DNA from: Thiocystis violascens DSM 198
GTDB lineage: Bacteria > Pseudomonadota > Gammaproteobacteria > Chromatiales > Chromatiaceae
Length of the DNA stretch: 64,000 nt
Direction of reading: 5' to 3'
NCBI RefSeq assembly: GCF_000227745.2
Contig: NC_018012.1
Coordinates: 4,692,501-4,756,500, forward strand
Part shown: positions 38,733 through 48,252 of the stretch, in pieces
Layout of the letters: every line of letters begins with the position of its first letter
Position numbering within the stretch: position 1 is the first letter of the stretch
Notes under the pieces: generated by a model
The model's input: only the letters and a program-made list of their open reading frames with translations
Databases searched by the model: none
What the model was told of the DNA's origin: nothing
Translations under genes and position numbers: made by a program

Positions 38733-41700
38733 ATGCTGGTCCTTCGCGGCGCGCCCGCCATGTCCGAGTTCCGTCTGCGCAAACTGGCCGACCGTTTGCG
38801 CGAGCACATCGGGACGCCGATCCAGCCCTATGCCGAATATGTGCATTTCGCCCAGTTGGCGGACGCACCGGCGGACGCTTTGAGCCCGGATGGGCGCGCG
38901 GTGCTGGAGCGTTTACTGCGCTACGGTCCGCGTCTTTCCGGCCATGAACCCGAGGGCGCGCTGGTGCTGGCGGTGCCGCGGCCGGGGACGATTTCTCCCT
39001 GGTCCTCGAAGGCGACCGATATCGCGCGCAACTGCGGTCTGACCGCGATCCGGCGGCTTGAACGCGGGACTGCCTATTATTTGACCCTCGCGACGGGCAC
39101 GCTCGATCCCGAGATGCGGCGGGCGGCATCGGCCTTCCTGCATGACCGTATGACCGAGCTGGCGCTGTTCGATCTGGAATCGGCGCGCTGCCTGTTCGAG
39201 TCGGCCGAGCCGCGTCCGTCCCAACGCATCGATCTGCTGGGCGCCGGTCGGCCGGCGCTGGCCGCGGCGAATGTCGAACTGGGTCTGGCCCTGTCGGACG
39301 ACGAAATCGACTATCTGGCCGCGAGCTTCACCGCGCTGGGCCGCAACCCGACCGATGTCGAGCTAATGATGTTCGCGCAGGCCAACTCGGAGCACTGCCG
39401 GCACAAGATCTTCAACGCTGACTGGATCCTCGATGGCGAGGCGCAAACGCGCTCCCTGTTCGGCATGATCCGCCACACCACCGAGCAGTCGCCCGAGGGC
39501 GTGCTGTCGGCCTATAAGGACAACGCGGCGGTTATCGAAGGCTTTGAAGGTCGGCGCTTCCTGCCCGATCCGGCGAGCGGGATCTACGGCGAGCACGAGG
39601 AAGAGATCCATCTTCTGATGAAGGTGGAGACGCACAACCATCCGACCGCGATCGCGCCGCACCCCGGCGCGGCGACCGGTTCGGGCGGCGAGATCCGCGA
39701 CGAGGGGGCGACCGGGCAGGGCGCCAAGCCCAAGGCCGGTCTGTGCGGGTTTTCGGTCTCGAATCTGCGCATCCCCGGTTTCGAGCAGCCCTGGGAGGTC
39801 GATCACGGCAAGCCGGGGCGCATCGTCTCCGCGCTCGACATCATGCTCGACGGGCCGATTGGCGCGGCGGCTTTCAACAACGAGTTCGGGCGTCCGAATC
39901 TGACGGGTTATTTCCGCACCTACGAGCAGTCGGTGCCGGGGCCGGACGGCGCGCCCGAGCTGCGCGGCTATCATAAGCCGATCATGTTAGCGGGCGGTCT
40001 CGGCAATATCCGCACCGAGCATGTCGCCAAGCAACCCTTCCCGCCGGGGACGCCGCTGATCGTCCTGGGCGGTCCGGCGATGCTGATCGGACTCGGCGGC
40101 GGCGCGGCCTCCAGCATGGCGTCGGGAAGTTCGGCGGAGGATCTGGATTTCGCCTCGGTGCAGCGCGCCAATCCCGAAATGGAGCGCCGCTGTCAGGAAG
40201 TCATCGACCGCTGCTGGGCGCTGGGCGAGGAGACCCCCATCCTCTTCATCCATGACGTGGGCGCGGGCGGGCTCTCGAACGCGCTGCCCGAACTGGTGCA
40301 TGACGGCGGGCGGGGCGGGCGCTTCGAACTGCGCGCGGTGCCGAACGACGATCCCGGCATGTCGCCGATGGAAATCTGGTGCAACGAGGCGCAGGAGCGC
40401 TATGTCATGGCCATCGCGGCGGAACGGCTGGAGACCTTCCAGGCGATCTGCGCGCGCGAGCGTTGTCCCTATGCGGTCGTCGGCGAGGCGTCCGAGAGCG
40501 AGCATCTGTGTCTCGACGACCGTCATTTCGGCGACCGGCCGATCGACATGCCGCTGCCGCTGCTGTTCGGCAAGCCGCCCAGGATGCTGCGTGACGTGGT
40601 CCGTGTTGATCCGCCGAAGACAGCCTTCGCGACTGCGGATATCGATCTGGGCGAGGCGATCTTCCGGGTTCTGCGTCTGCCCACGGTGGCGGACAAGAGC
40701 TTTCTGATCACCATCGGCGACCGCAGCATCACCGGACAGGTGGCGCGCGATCAGATGGTTGGTCCCTGGCAGGTGCCGGTCGCCGACTGTGCCGTGACGC
40801 TGGCGGATTATCGCGGCTATACCGGCGAGGCGATGGCGATCGGCGAGCGCACCCCGCTGGCCCTGCTCGACGCGCCCGCCTCGGGACGCATGGCGGTCGG
40901 CGAGGCGCTGACCAACCTGGCCGCGACCTACATCGACCGTCTCGGCGACATCAAGCTGTCGGCCAACTGGATGGCCGCCGCCGGACATCCGGGCGAGGAT
41001 GCGCGGCTCTACGAGACGGTCGCGGCGGTGTCCGAGTTGTGCGCCGAGTTAGGCATCGCGATCCCGGTCGGCAAGGATTCGATGAGCATGAAAACCGTGT
41101 GGCCGGATGCGGCCGGCGAGCGCCGCGAGATGACCGCGCCGCTGTCGCTGATCGTCTCCGCCTTCATGCCCGTCGCGGACGCGCGCCAGACCCTGACCCC
41201 GGGACTGCGCACCGATCAGGGCGATACCGATCTGATCCTGATCGATCTGGGGCGCGGCAGGAATCGGCTCGGTGGCTCCTGTCTGGCGCAGGTCTATGGT
41301 CAGCTTGGCGACCTTGGGCCGGATCTCGACCGTCCCGATCTGCTCAAGCATTTCCTGGCCGCGATCGAGGATCTGTTCGTCGAGATGATGATCCTCGCCT
41401 ATCACGACCGCTCCGATGGCGGTCTGATCGCGACACTCTGCGAAATGGCCTTTGCCGGACGCTGCGGGATCGATGTCGATCTGGCCGCGCTCGGTCCCGA
41501 CGATTGCGCCGCGCTGTTCAGCGAGGAACTCGGTGCGGTGCTCCAGGTGCCGCACACCGAGACCGACTGCGTGCTGCAAATCCTCAAATTTCACGGTTTG
41601 GGCGAATGCAGCGCGGTGATCGGAACGCTCAACGATGACGACCGGATCCGTCTCCGTCGTCATGGGCGGATGTTGTTCGAGGCCGCTCGGGCCGATCTGC

Positions 41701-42635
41701 AACAGGCGTGGTCCGAGACCAGCTACCGGATGCAGTCGCTGCGCGATCATCCCGACTGCGCGGACGAAGCCTTTGCGCGGATTGCCGCCGAGGATCCCGG
41801 GCTGCATGCCGAGCTGACCTTCGACCCTGACGACGACATCGCCGCCCCCTACATCGAGCGCGGCGTCCGCCCGCCCATCGCCATCCTGCGCGATCAGGGC
41901 GTTAACGGCCAGCAGGAGATGGCGGCGGCCTTCCATGCCGCCGGTTTCGCGTGCGTCGACGTTCATCTGTCGGACATCATCGCCGGTCGGGTCGATCTGG
42001 CGCGCTTCCGGGGGTTGGCGGCCTGCGGCGGTTTTTCCTATGGCGACGTGCTGGGCGCGGGCGAGGGCTGGGCCAAGACCATCCTATTCAACGCACGGGC
42101 GCGCGATCAGTTCGAGGGCTTTTTCGCACGCTCCGACACCTTCGCGCTCGGCATTTGCAACGGCTGTCAGATGCTCTCAAACCTGCGCGAGCTGATCCCC
42201 GGCGCCGACCATTGGCCGCATTTCGTGCGCAACCGTTCGGAGCAGTTCGAGGCGCGCACCCTGATGCTGGAGGTCGCCGACACGCCATCGGTGCTGCTGG
42301 CCGATATGGCCGGCTCGCGGATGCCGATCGCGGTCGCGCATGGCGAGGGTCGCGCCGAGTTTCGCGACGCAGCCCATCTGGCCGCCGCGCAGGCGCATGT
42401 CGTGACGCGCTATGTGGAAAATGATGGGCGGGTCGCCGAACGCTATCCGGCCAACCCGAATGGTTCGCCGGACGGCATCGCCGGGCTGACGACGACGGAT
42501 GGACGGGTCACTATCATGATGCCGCACCCCGAGCGCGTCTTCCGCACCGTGCAGAATTCCTGGTCTCCCGACGACTGGGAGCAGGACGGAGCCTGGATGC
42601 GGTTATTCAGAAACGCGCGCGCCTGGGTGGATTAA
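38733..42635 (+). CDS. purL: Phosphoribosylformylglycinamidine synthase, single-chain
   Basis: A 1300-residue enzyme of purine synthesis that converts FGAR to FGAM using glutamine and ATP. Start 38733 gives [18 protein letters not shown], the family N-terminus. Parts: N-terminal domain with [21 protein letters not shown], linker, two AIRS-like domains with [39 protein letters not shown] and [10 protein letters not shown], and a C-terminal class I glutamine amidotransferase with [18 protein letters not shown], nucleophile Cys in GICNGCQML and a His-Glu pair in PHPERVF. Length matches the gammaproteobacterial large form. Confidence 0.98.
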   Translation: MLVLRGAPAMSEFRLRKLADRLREHIGTPIQPYAEYVHFAQLADAPADALSPDGRAVLERLLRYGPRLSGHEPEGALVLAVPRPGTISPWSSKATDIARNCGLTAIRRLERGTAYYLTLATGTLDPEMRRAASAFLHDRMTELALFDLESARCLFESAEPRPSQRIDLLGAGRPALAAANVELGLALSDDEIDYLAASFTALGRNPTDVELMMFAQANSEHCRHKIFNADWILDGEAQTRSLFGMIRHTTEQSPEGVLSAYKDNAAVIEGFEGRRFLPDPASGIYGEHEEEIHLLMKVETHNHPTAIAPHPGAATGSGGEIRDEGATGQGAKPKAGLCGFSVSNLRIPGFEQPWEVDHGKPGRIVSALDIMLDGPIGAAAFNNEFGRPNLTGYFRTYEQSVPGPDGAPELRGYHKPIMLAGGLGNIRTEHVAKQPFPPGTPLIVLGGPAMLIGLGGGAASSMASGSSAEDLDFASVQRANPEMERRCQEVIDRCWALGEETPILFIHDVGAGGLSNALPELVHDGGRGGRFELRAVPNDDPGMSPMEIWCNEAQERYVMAIAAERLETFQAICARERCPYAVVGEASESEHLCLDDRHFGDRPIDMPLPLLFGKPPRMLRDVVRVDPPKTAFATADIDLGEAIFRVLRLPTVADKSFLITIGDRSITGQVARDQMVGPWQVPVADCAVTLADYRGYTGEAMAIGERTPLALLDAPASGRMAVGEALTNLAATYIDRLGDIKLSANWMAAAGHPGEDARLYETVAAVSELCAELGIAIPVGKDSMSMKTVWPDAAGERREMTAPLSLIVSAFMPVADARQTLTPGLRTDQGDTDLILIDLGRGRNRLGGSCLAQVYGQLGDLGPDLDRPDLLKHFLAAIEDLFVEMMILAYHDRSDGGLIATLCEMAFAGRCGIDVDLAALGPDDCAALFSEELGAVLQVPHTETDCVLQILKFHGLGECSAVIGTLNDDDRIRLRRHGRMLFEAARADLQQAWSETSYRMQSLRDHPDCADEAFARIAAEDPGLHAELTFDPDDDIAAPYIERGVRPPIAILRDQGVNGQQEMAAAFHAAGFACVDVHLSDIIAGRVDLARFRGLAACGGFSYGDVLGAGEGWAKTILFNARARDQFEGFFARSDTFALGICNGCQMLSNLRELIPGADHWPHFVRNRSEQFEARTLMLEVADTPSVLLADMAGSRMPIAVAHGEGRAEFRDAAHLAAAQAHVVTRYVENDGRVAERYPANPNGSPDGIAGLTTTDGRVTIMMPHPERVFRTVQNSWSPDDWEQDGAWMRLFRNARAWVD

Positions 42636-42716
42636 CAAAGAACGGAAGCCGGATTGAGGCTAGTCGATTTTCCTGGAAAACGAACCGCTTCAATCCGGCT
42701 TGCCAACCTCGGATGT

Positions 42717-43076
42717 CTATTGAACGCTACCGAAGGAAGGGTTGGCGGCGCCGGCTGGGGGCTGGAGTCCGGCGAATTTGCACCCTTGCGCCACCGGTCC
42801 GCCGGGGAACATCGCGTAGAGATATTTGATGCCGCCCTTGGCGTGGAAGGCCTCGTCGAGTGCGTCATGCAATTCCCGCACGTTTGGCCTTTGATGCTGT
42901 TGGAAGTAGCCCTGTAACGCCTTGATGGTGATCCAATGGTCCTCGCCGAGTTCGATGCCGTCCGCCTCGGCGGCGCGCGCCGCGTCTTCTCGTGTCCAAT
43001 CGGCCGGCGCGGAGGGGAATGCGTCGTCGCGGGTCGTTGCGCCCGGATTCATGATGTCGCTCATCGTCGTCGCCAC
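42717..43076 (-). CDS. DsrC/TusE-family sulfur-transfer protein with one cysteine
   Basis: A 119-residue protein starting with GTG (GAGAGG upstream). The family core is DWTREDAARAAEADGIELGEDHWITIKALQGYF, RELHDALDEAF and the C-terminal segment LYAMFPGGPVAQGCKFAGLQPP. The upstream cysteine of the DsrC carboxy-terminal arm is present, but the essential penultimate Cys is absent and the tail is AANPSFGSVQ. So it cannot form the DsrC trisulfide pair and is a paralogue, perhaps regulatory. Purple sulfur bacteria carry several such DsrC-like proteins. It stands alone between purL and REP repeats. Confidence 0.85.
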   Translation of the reverse strand: MATTMSDIMNPGATTRDDAFPSAPADWTREDAARAAEADGIELGEDHWITIKALQGYFQQHQRPNVRELHDALDEAFHAKGGIKYLYAMFPGGPVAQGCKFAGLQPPAGAANPSFGSVQ

Positions 43077-43268
43077 GATACTGACCTCTCGAATACTCTG
43101 ATTGATGGTAGTTGCGGTTAGGCGAATCCCGTCCTCCCGGGATGAATGCCAAGAGCGCCGGCATTCGTCGCGGATGATCGGTCGCTCCGAGTGTCGATTT
43201 TGCGGGGGTTTACGTCAAGGGGGGATCGATGCTTCGCAGCAGTTCTCGTTTTGAAGTCATCCGCCATC

Positions 43269-43382
43269 GTAGGAGCCCGCTTGCGGGCGACATGACCTGT
43301 CAGTCGCCTTTGGATCTGCCAAACTCTGTCGCCCGGAAGCAAACTCGCAGGCCCACAAATCGCCCGCAAGCGGGCTCCTACG
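43269..43382. repeat. Pair of inverted REP-like palindromes
   Basis: GTAGGAGCCCGCTTGCGG plus GCGAC at 43269-43291 is repeated in inverse orientation at 43360-43382 (TCGCCCGCAAGCGGGCTCC plus TACG). The pair fills most of the 327-bp gap between the DsrC-like gene and the response regulator; no coding sequence is supported there. The arrangement resembles a bacterial interspersed mosaic element. Confidence 0.8.
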
Positions 43383-43403
43383 TCAAACCAAGCGCGCCGG
43401 GGA

Positions 43404-44435
43404 TCAGGCGCTCAGGAGGAAATACACCGCCGCCGCGGCACCGACACCAAGGATGGCCGCCCCGGCAATCAGCCCATAAAGTCTGCCGATGGCCGAACCG
43501 AGCGACTGCTCCAGGGCTTGAGTCGACTGCTGGGCGCCCATGAGCGCGGCATCGATGACCTCCTTCGCTTCGCGGCGGGCCAGGGTCGCGGCTTTGAGCG
43601 CGACGGACTCTTCAATGGCGTGCAACTGCTCGTGCGCGGGCTGATCGCCGCCCGCCGGTTTGGGCTGGAAGGCGCGCAGTTGTTTCTCGACCGACTCCAT
43701 GACCCGCGCCCGCTCGGCCTCGATTTCGCGCTTGAGCAGATCCGGCAGGGTCTCGGTTGCCAGACGGGTCGAAATGGCCTGAAAGTCCGCCATGGTGGGT
43801 GTCGGCGACGCGGTTCGGCGTGCGGCCTGTTCCGCAGCGAAGCGTTCATCCACGATGTGTCGGGATTCGCTCAACAGGCTTTCCGTCAGATCGCGCCGCA
43901 GATCTTCGAGCATGGGGGTCAACAGTCTGGCGAGTCTTGCCTCCAGGCGCGCATCGACCAGTTTCGCGATGGCCTCCTCGGACGGCTCCGGGGTTGGTGC
44001 CGGAGTCGGTTGCACGGCGCGTTCGATGGTTTCCACGACGGGTTGTGGCGCGACGCCGGTCGCGAGCTTGTTGCGCAGTTTTTCGAGGATCCCGGGCAGG
44101 AGTTCGGCCGCGGCCGATTTCGGCAGGATGCCGAAGACCCCTTTTTTGTTCGCGGTCGCGACGAATTCGGGCTCTTCGTGCGAGGTACACATCACAATGG
44201 GTATCGACGCGGTGCGCGGATCTTCCCGGATCACCTCCAGCGCCTCGAAACCGTTCAGCCCCGGCATCATATGGTCCATCAGGATGGCGTCGGGCAGTAA
44301 TGTCTTGAGGATCGCGAAGGCGGACTCGGCGGAGTCCGCCGTCTCGACTTCGACGCCATGACGCTGAAGCTGCAGCCGCAGTGCATAGCGCGCGGATTTT
44401 GAATCGTCGACCAGGAGTATCTTCATCGGGTCCAT
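43404..44435 (-). CDS. Response regulator with long coiled-coil and C-terminal membrane anchor
   Basis: A 343-residue protein. Receiver domain: MKILLVDDSKSARYAL, phospho-acceptor in AILMDHMMPGLNG, Ser/Thr in VMCTSHEE and Lys in GILPKS. After a proline linker (about 150-170) comes a long helical, charged region (170-310). It ends with a single hydrophobic helix, LYGLIAGAAILGVGAAAAVYFLL, at the extreme C-terminus. There is no DNA-binding domain. A tail-anchored receiver suggests signalling at the inner membrane or in cell organisation, but no partner kinase is nearby. Start 44426 is an alternative. Confidence 0.8.
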   Translation of the reverse strand: MDPMKILLVDDSKSARYALRLQLQRHGVEVETADSAESAFAILKTLLPDAILMDHMMPGLNGFEALEVIREDPRTASIPIVMCTSHEEPEFVATANKKGVFGILPKSAAAELLPGILEKLRNKLATGVAPQPVVETIERAVQPTPAPTPEPSEEAIAKLVDARLEARLARLLTPMLEDLRRDLTESLLSESRHIVDERFAAEQAARRTASPTPTMADFQAISTRLATETLPDLLKREIEAERARVMESVEKQLRAFQPKPAGGDQPAHEQLHAIEESVALKAATLARREAKEVIDAALMGAQQSTQALEQSLGSAIGRLYGLIAGAAILGVGAAAAVYFLLSA

Positions 44436-44523
44436 GACTTCCACTGATGGAGTTGAATGGTTGACGCGGGCCAGTCCGCCGGACGCCAGGTTTCGGGTCA
44501 ATTAATGGTAGGTGAATCGCACC

Positions 44524-45213
44524 ATGGCTGATAGCAGGATCGCCTTTCGTCTGTATGAGTCCGCCGAACAGGTGGCCGCCGACACGGCTTGGCGTGTTCT
44601 GGCGGCGGCCCGGCAGTCAATCGCGGCGCGCGGGCGATTTCAGTTGGTGTTGGCCGGAGGGTGCACCCCCCAGGCGGCCTATACTGTACTCGCCGATCAG
44701 GTCGCGGACTGGGACCGCTGGCACATTTTTTTCGGCGACGAGCGCTGTCTGGCATCGGACGATCCGGAACGCAACAGTCTTGCGGCCGCCCGCATTCTGT
44801 TGGATCAGGGGCCAATCCCGGCCGCGAATTGGCATCCCATCCTGGCGGAGCAGGGCGCCGAGCTGGCGGCCACTCGCTATGAGGCAATGATCCGGCCCCG
44901 GCTGCCCTTCGATCTGGTGCTGCTTGGGATGGGCGAGGATGGACATACAGCCAGCCTCTTTCCCGGCCATGCGATCGCACCCGGGGCGCTCGTCATACCC
45001 GTCCAGCAGGCCCCGAAGCCGCCGCCCGAGCGCGTCTCGCTAACCCCGAGCGCGCTGGTGTCCAGCCGCGCTATTTTGATCCTGGTCACCGGTGTCGGCA
45101 AGCGGGAAGCCCTGGCGGATTGGCGCCGGGGCGCCGACCTGCCGGTCGCGCGGGTCGCGTCCGCCGGGCTGCGGGTCGAGGTACTGGTGGATCGCGAGGC
45201 CGCGGGCGAGTGA
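44524..45213 (+). CDS. pgl: 6-phosphogluconolactonase
   Basis: A 229-residue DevB/SOL-type enzyme of the oxidative pentose phosphate pathway, hydrolysing 6-phosphogluconolactone. Motifs: FQLVLAGGCTPQAAYTVLA, WHIFFGDERCLASDDPERNS, FDLVLLGMGEDGHTASLFPGH and LTPSALVSSRAILILVTG. A GTG at 44512 in frame is an alternative start. No zwf or gnd is adjacent. It is divergent from the response regulator gene. Confidence 0.94.
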   Translation: MADSRIAFRLYESAEQVAADTAWRVLAAARQSIAARGRFQLVLAGGCTPQAAYTVLADQVADWDRWHIFFGDERCLASDDPERNSLAAARILLDQGPIPAANWHPILAEQGAELAATRYEAMIRPRLPFDLVLLGMGEDGHTASLFPGHAIAPGALVIPVQQAPKPPPERVSLTPSALVSSRAILILVTGVGKREALADWRRGADLPVARVASAGLRVEVLVDREAAGE

Positions 45214-45259
45214 TCCGGGATGTCGAGTGCCCGCCGGAAGCGGGCCAAGCAATTGCCGC

Positions 45260-45748
45260 CTACCCAGCGCTGACGGACGCGGCGTCCCAACCGGTCAGCA
45301 GTGCGCGGATGTTTGCGATCGCCAGCGGAACGGCCGCCTCGACCGCGGGCGTCAGCCGCTCGCCCCAGCCGATGAACTCGGGCTCGATGCCGACCAGCGC
45401 GCGTCGGGCGGGCAGGGTGTCTGTGAGCCGTGCCATATCCATCAGGTCCGAGAGGCTGACCTCATGCACGCTCTTGGCGTGGGCGCGAAGCTGGCGGTCC
45501 ATGGCCTCGCCCTCGAAGACGCGCACGCTGCCGGGGGCGTCGCCCATGGCGGCGGCATCCACGACGATCAGGCGCGGGCAGTCGCCGATGGGCGCGGCGA
45601 GCGTGAAGCTCAAGGTGCCGCCATCGATGAATCGCAGCGGGGCGGCGGGATCCGTCTCCGCCTCAAGCCGGCGGATCACCTCGGCGCCGACGGCCTCGTC
45701 GGTCATGAGGATATTGCCGAGACCGAGGATCAATGTGGTTGGGTTCAA
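45260..45748 (-). CDS. hupD: [NiFe] hydrogenase maturation protease (HyaD/HupD type)
   Basis: A 162-residue endopeptidase that clips the C-terminus of the hydrogenase large subunit after nickel insertion. A TTG start at 45748 (NPTTLILGLGNILMTDEAVG) is chosen because AGGAG lies about nine bases upstream; a TTG at 45787 would add 13 residues. Metal-binding signals are the first E of TDEAVGAEV, FIDGGTLSFTLAA, and VHEVSLSDLM with its His. Divergent from a HypC-type gene, so the two together serve hydrogenase assembly; the structural genes are not in the window. Confidence 0.9.
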   Translation of the reverse strand: MNPTTLILGLGNILMTDEAVGAEVIRRLEAETDPAAPLRFIDGGTLSFTLAAPIGDCPRLIVVDAAAMGDAPGSVRVFEGEAMDRQLRAHAKSVHEVSLSDLMDMARLTDTLPARRALVGIEPEFIGWGERLTPAVEAAVPLAIANIRALLTGWDAASVSAG

Positions 45749-45871
45749 AGGCGGTGTCTCCTGGGATGCGTGGGGCGGGCGGCTCAAAGGATTGATCTGG
45801 ATCCTTGCGGCGTCGACCTCCGCCGCTTAGCCTCGTGCGTCAAGCCCAGAGTGTAAACGGAGACCCTGTTC

Positions 45872-46141
45872 ATGTGTTTTGGAATTCCCATGCAAGTGCG
45901 GTCCATCAATGGCTTCATCGCCCACTGCGAGGCCAAGGGCGTGACGCGCGAAGCCAGCCTTTTCATGCTCCAGTACGAAGACATCGCGGTTGGCGATTAC
46001 ATCGTCGTCCATCTTGGCAATGCCATCGACAAGGTCAGCGCCGAGCAGGCCGCCGCGGCTTGGGAAATCTATGATTCCATGCTCGCGGGCGAGGATGCAG
46101 GCGCGGGCGAAGGCGATTTTCGTGGAAGATCCTACCCGTAG
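45872..46141 (+). CDS. hupF: HypC/HupF hydrogenase assembly chaperone
   Basis: An 89-residue protein with the N-terminal MCFGIPMQV, whose Cys2 binds the Fe(CN)2CO group and the large subunit precursor, and LQYEDIAVGDYIVVHLGNAIDKVS typical of HypC. GGAG precedes the start by about ten bases. The C-terminal extension (LAGEDAGAGEGDF) fits the HupF subgroup better than HypC. The stop codon lies inside a REP-like repeat, which has therefore set the end of the protein. Confidence 0.88.
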   Translation: MCFGIPMQVRSINGFIAHCEAKGVTREASLFMLQYEDIAVGDYIVVHLGNAIDKVSAEQAAAAWEIYDSMLAGEDAGAGEGDFRGRSYP

Positions 46142-46160
46142 GAACCCGCTTGCGGGCGAC
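46138..46160. repeat. REP-like palindrome overlapping the hupF stop
   Basis: GTAGGAACCCGCTTGCGG followed by GCGAC, the same family as 43269 and 43360. The TAG within GTAG is the stop codon of the hupF-like gene, so the element provides the end of that frame. Confidence 0.75.
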
Positions 46161-46196
46161 GTGACCCGCTAAGATGCCTTCCGTGCGCCCCACGGC

Positions 46197-46850
46197 TTAG
46201 GGCTTGTCGGGATTGGCGGATTCGCCCAAGCCGCTGGACGGGCTGGGTTCATTCGGTTTCTGTGTCTCGTCGGCCTTGCCGGCATTGCCTGTTCCCAGCA
46301 TTCCGAACCTGGGGTTTCCGCCCGGTACCTCGAAACGCATCTCCGGCCAGATCGCCAGACCCTTGGCTGCGGACACGGTGCCGCCACTCGCCTGATCGAT
46401 ACTCGTGCCGCTTAGCGCGGTGCGCACGATCATCGCGCTTTCGCCGGTCATCCCAGTCAGCTTGCCGGTGCCGCCGGTCAGCGTGAACGTGCCTTTACAG
46501 GAGCCCGGCTGGCCATTGCAGTTGAACTCGGCATAGACATAATCGCCCGTGGGACTCTCGATCGTGCAGTAGCCGTGGCCCTGCATCTCGTTACTGAGGA
46601 TATGGATGATCTGAGTGGAGGGGCAGGTGAAGAGCGCCGCATCGAGCAGACCGTCGCCATTCTCGATGTACATGATGCCCTCGAAGGTGCCGATGAACTG
46701 GAGTTTGTCCACGGCAACCTGAAATAATTGGCCATTCGCCTCCCAGGGGGCAAGTATTTTGGCGATACCGACCTCGGCGGCGAGCGGCTGGGCCAGAATC
46801 GAGAGAATAAACGGCAACGCTAAGACCAGACCGCGCATTGGATGCTTCAT
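46197..46850 (-). CDS. Secreted hypothetical protein, cysteine-containing
   Basis: A 217-residue protein with a clear signal peptide (LVLALPFILSILAQPLAAEV). The mature part has KLQFIGTFEGIMYIENGDG, four cysteines (FTCPSTQ, GYCTIES, FNCNGQPGSCKG) and GTFTLTGGTGKLTGMTGES, a pattern of a small beta-rich periplasmic domain. The C-terminal tail is rich in P, S and G. I do not recognise a family. It is divergent from the zinc-protease-like gene with about 120 bp between. Confidence 0.75.
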   Translation of the reverse strand: MKHPMRGLVLALPFILSILAQPLAAEVGIAKILAPWEANGQLFQVAVDKLQFIGTFEGIMYIENGDGLLDAALFTCPSTQIIHILSNEMQGHGYCTIESPTGDYVYAEFNCNGQPGSCKGTFTLTGGTGKLTGMTGESAMIVRTALSGTSIDQASGGTVSAAKGLAIWPEMRFEVPGGNPRFGMLGTGNAGKADETQKPNEPSPSSGLGESANPDKP

Positions 46851-46974
46851 AAAGTCGTTCGGTTCAAGAATGTTACACTGACGCCAATTGTAGGCAGCCG
46901 ATATCGTGGCGTCGAACGATTGCCGCGCGAGAACCTTTACTTCTTATTCCGACGGATCCAGCGTGAGCAGCGGC

Positions 46975-47481
46975 ATGACGCATCCCGAGAACGAATCAGA
47001 ACCCTTGATGCTGGGCTGGCGCGAATGGCTGTCCCTGCCGGATCTGGGCCTGGGGCCGATCAAGGCGAAGGTCGATACCGGCGCCCGGACCTCCACTCTG
47101 CACGCCTTTTATGTCGACACCTTCCAGCGTCGCGGTAAGCTCCACGTCCGTTTTGGCGTGCATCCCTTGCAGCATCGCGCCGATGTCGTCGTGCATGGCG
47201 AGGCGCCCGTTCTCGACCGGCGGAATGTCTCCGATTCCGGCGGACATCGCGAGGAGCGTTACGTGATTTTGACCCGCCTGGCGCTGTCCGGCCGCGCGTG
47301 GCCGATCGAGCTGACCCTCGCCAACCGCGAGACCATGTTGTTTCGCATGCTTCTGGGGCGCACCGCGCTCGTCGGTCGGGCGCTGGTCGATCCGTCGCGC
47401 TCTTTCGTGACGGGACGGATCAAAGATCCCTGGACGCACTATCTTCCGCTGGAGCCGCCGGCGCATGCGCCGACAGAATGA
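46975..47481 (+). CDS. Retropepsin-like ATP-dependent zinc protease family protein (RimK-associated)
   Basis: A 168-residue protein of the DUF785 group. The conserved core is GWREWLSLPDLGLGPIKAKVDTGARTSTLHA, containing the aspartic DTGA motif, followed by YVILTRLALSGRAWPIELTLANRETMLFRMLLGRTALVG. Proteins of this family accompany RimK/LysX ligases in other genomes, but no such ligase is nearby. Start 46975 (MTHPENESEP) fits the family; upstream in-frame starts are not supported. Its 3' end overlaps the opposite tetR gene by 62 bp. Confidence 0.85.
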   Translation: MTHPENESEPLMLGWREWLSLPDLGLGPIKAKVDTGARTSTLHAFYVDTFQRRGKLHVRFGVHPLQHRADVVVHGEAPVLDRRNVSDSGGHREERYVILTRLALSGRAWPIELTLANRETMLFRMLLGRTALVGRALVDPSRSFVTGRIKDPWTHYLPLEPPAHAPTE

Positions 47482-48118
47482 GGTCGACGCCGCACTCGAT
47501 GCGTCGGCGCAGAACCTCGGGTGTCGGCGGCGGACAGCCGCCGATCAACAGCCCGGTCGTCTGAATGCCCTGCCACATCCCTAGAAGCTGTTCCGCCGCC
47601 TGAAGGCTGTCATGGGGGCGCAGATCGCCGCGTTCCACCGATGCCTCCAGCAGCCGGGCCAGTTTCGCGCGGGTGGCCTCGGCGCCTTCCCGATAGATCA
47701 GCGGTCCGAGCCAGGGTTGCTGGCCGGCCTGGGTCGCCAGCATGCGTTGCAGGGTGAGAAATTCGTCACCGGTCAGGAAGTCCATCAGACAAAGACCGAA
47801 CTCGATCAGCGCCTGACGCAGTCCGCCGCGCGTTTTGGGCAAGCCTTCCAGGGCAGCGGTCATGTCGGTGCGCTGGGCCAGGATGACCTTGCGGATCAGT
47901 CCCGGCAGATCGGTGAAATGCGCGTAGACGGTGACCTTGGAGACGTGCGCGGCGCGCGCGACCGCCTCGATGCTCAGACTCTGAAGCCCCCCGGAAAAGA
48001 ACAGGGTACGCGCCGCGGCGAGGATGGCCGCGTGCTTGGTCTCGTCGGGCGGACGGCCGCGGGCGCGGCGCGGCGGGTCGGATGCGGCGGGCATGCCGTT
48101 AGGGTTCGGGTTGCTCAT
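47420..48118 (-). CDS. TetR-family repressor of the adjacent RND efflux genes
   Basis: A 232-residue regulator: the HTH is TKHAAILAAARTLFFSGGLQSLSIEAVARAAHVSKVTVYAHF, and the C-terminal region resembles AefR-like TetR proteins (AEQLLGMWQGIQTTGLLIGG). It is transcribed away from the efflux operon at 48253, with an imperfect palindrome (48191-48214) between, the classical repressor arrangement. The ligand is unknown. Its 3' end overlaps the convergent zinc-protease-like gene. Confidence 0.92.
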   Translation of the reverse strand: MSNPNPNGMPAASDPPRRARGRPPDETKHAAILAAARTLFFSGGLQSLSIEAVARAAHVSKVTVYAHFTDLPGLIRKVILAQRTDMTAALEGLPKTRGGLRQALIEFGLCLMDFLTGDEFLTLQRMLATQAGQQPWLGPLIYREGAEATRAKLARLLEASVERGDLRPHDSLQAAEQLLGMWQGIQTTGLLIGGCPPPTPEVLRRRIECGVDLILSAHAPAAPAEDSASRDL

Positions 48119-48190
48119 GGTTTGGGATCAGCGGATCGTCGGGTTGATGGCGGTGGCGCGGTTGATGTCGAATGGACGCGAGATTAGCAT

Positions 48191-48214
48191 TTACTAAACG
48201 CTTACGTACAGTAA
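48191..48214. promoter_or_regulatory. Candidate TetR operator
   Basis: TTACTAAACG plus CTTACGTACAGTAA is an imperfect 24-bp dyad with outer arms TTACT and AGTAA and inner ACG/CGT matches. It lies in the short gap between the divergent tetR and RND genes, where a repressor of both would bind. Confidence 0.45.
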
Positions 48215-48252
48215 TAATGAATGGGTTCGTCGATCCTTAGGAGACCAACCCC

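Noticed and set aside
42717-43076. Canonical dsrC of the dsr operon
   Set aside because: The terminal Cys is missing and no dsr genes flank it.
46842-47138. Alternative frame upstream of the zinc-protease-like gene
   Set aside because: It is out of frame with the conserved DTGA core and has no recognisable motif.
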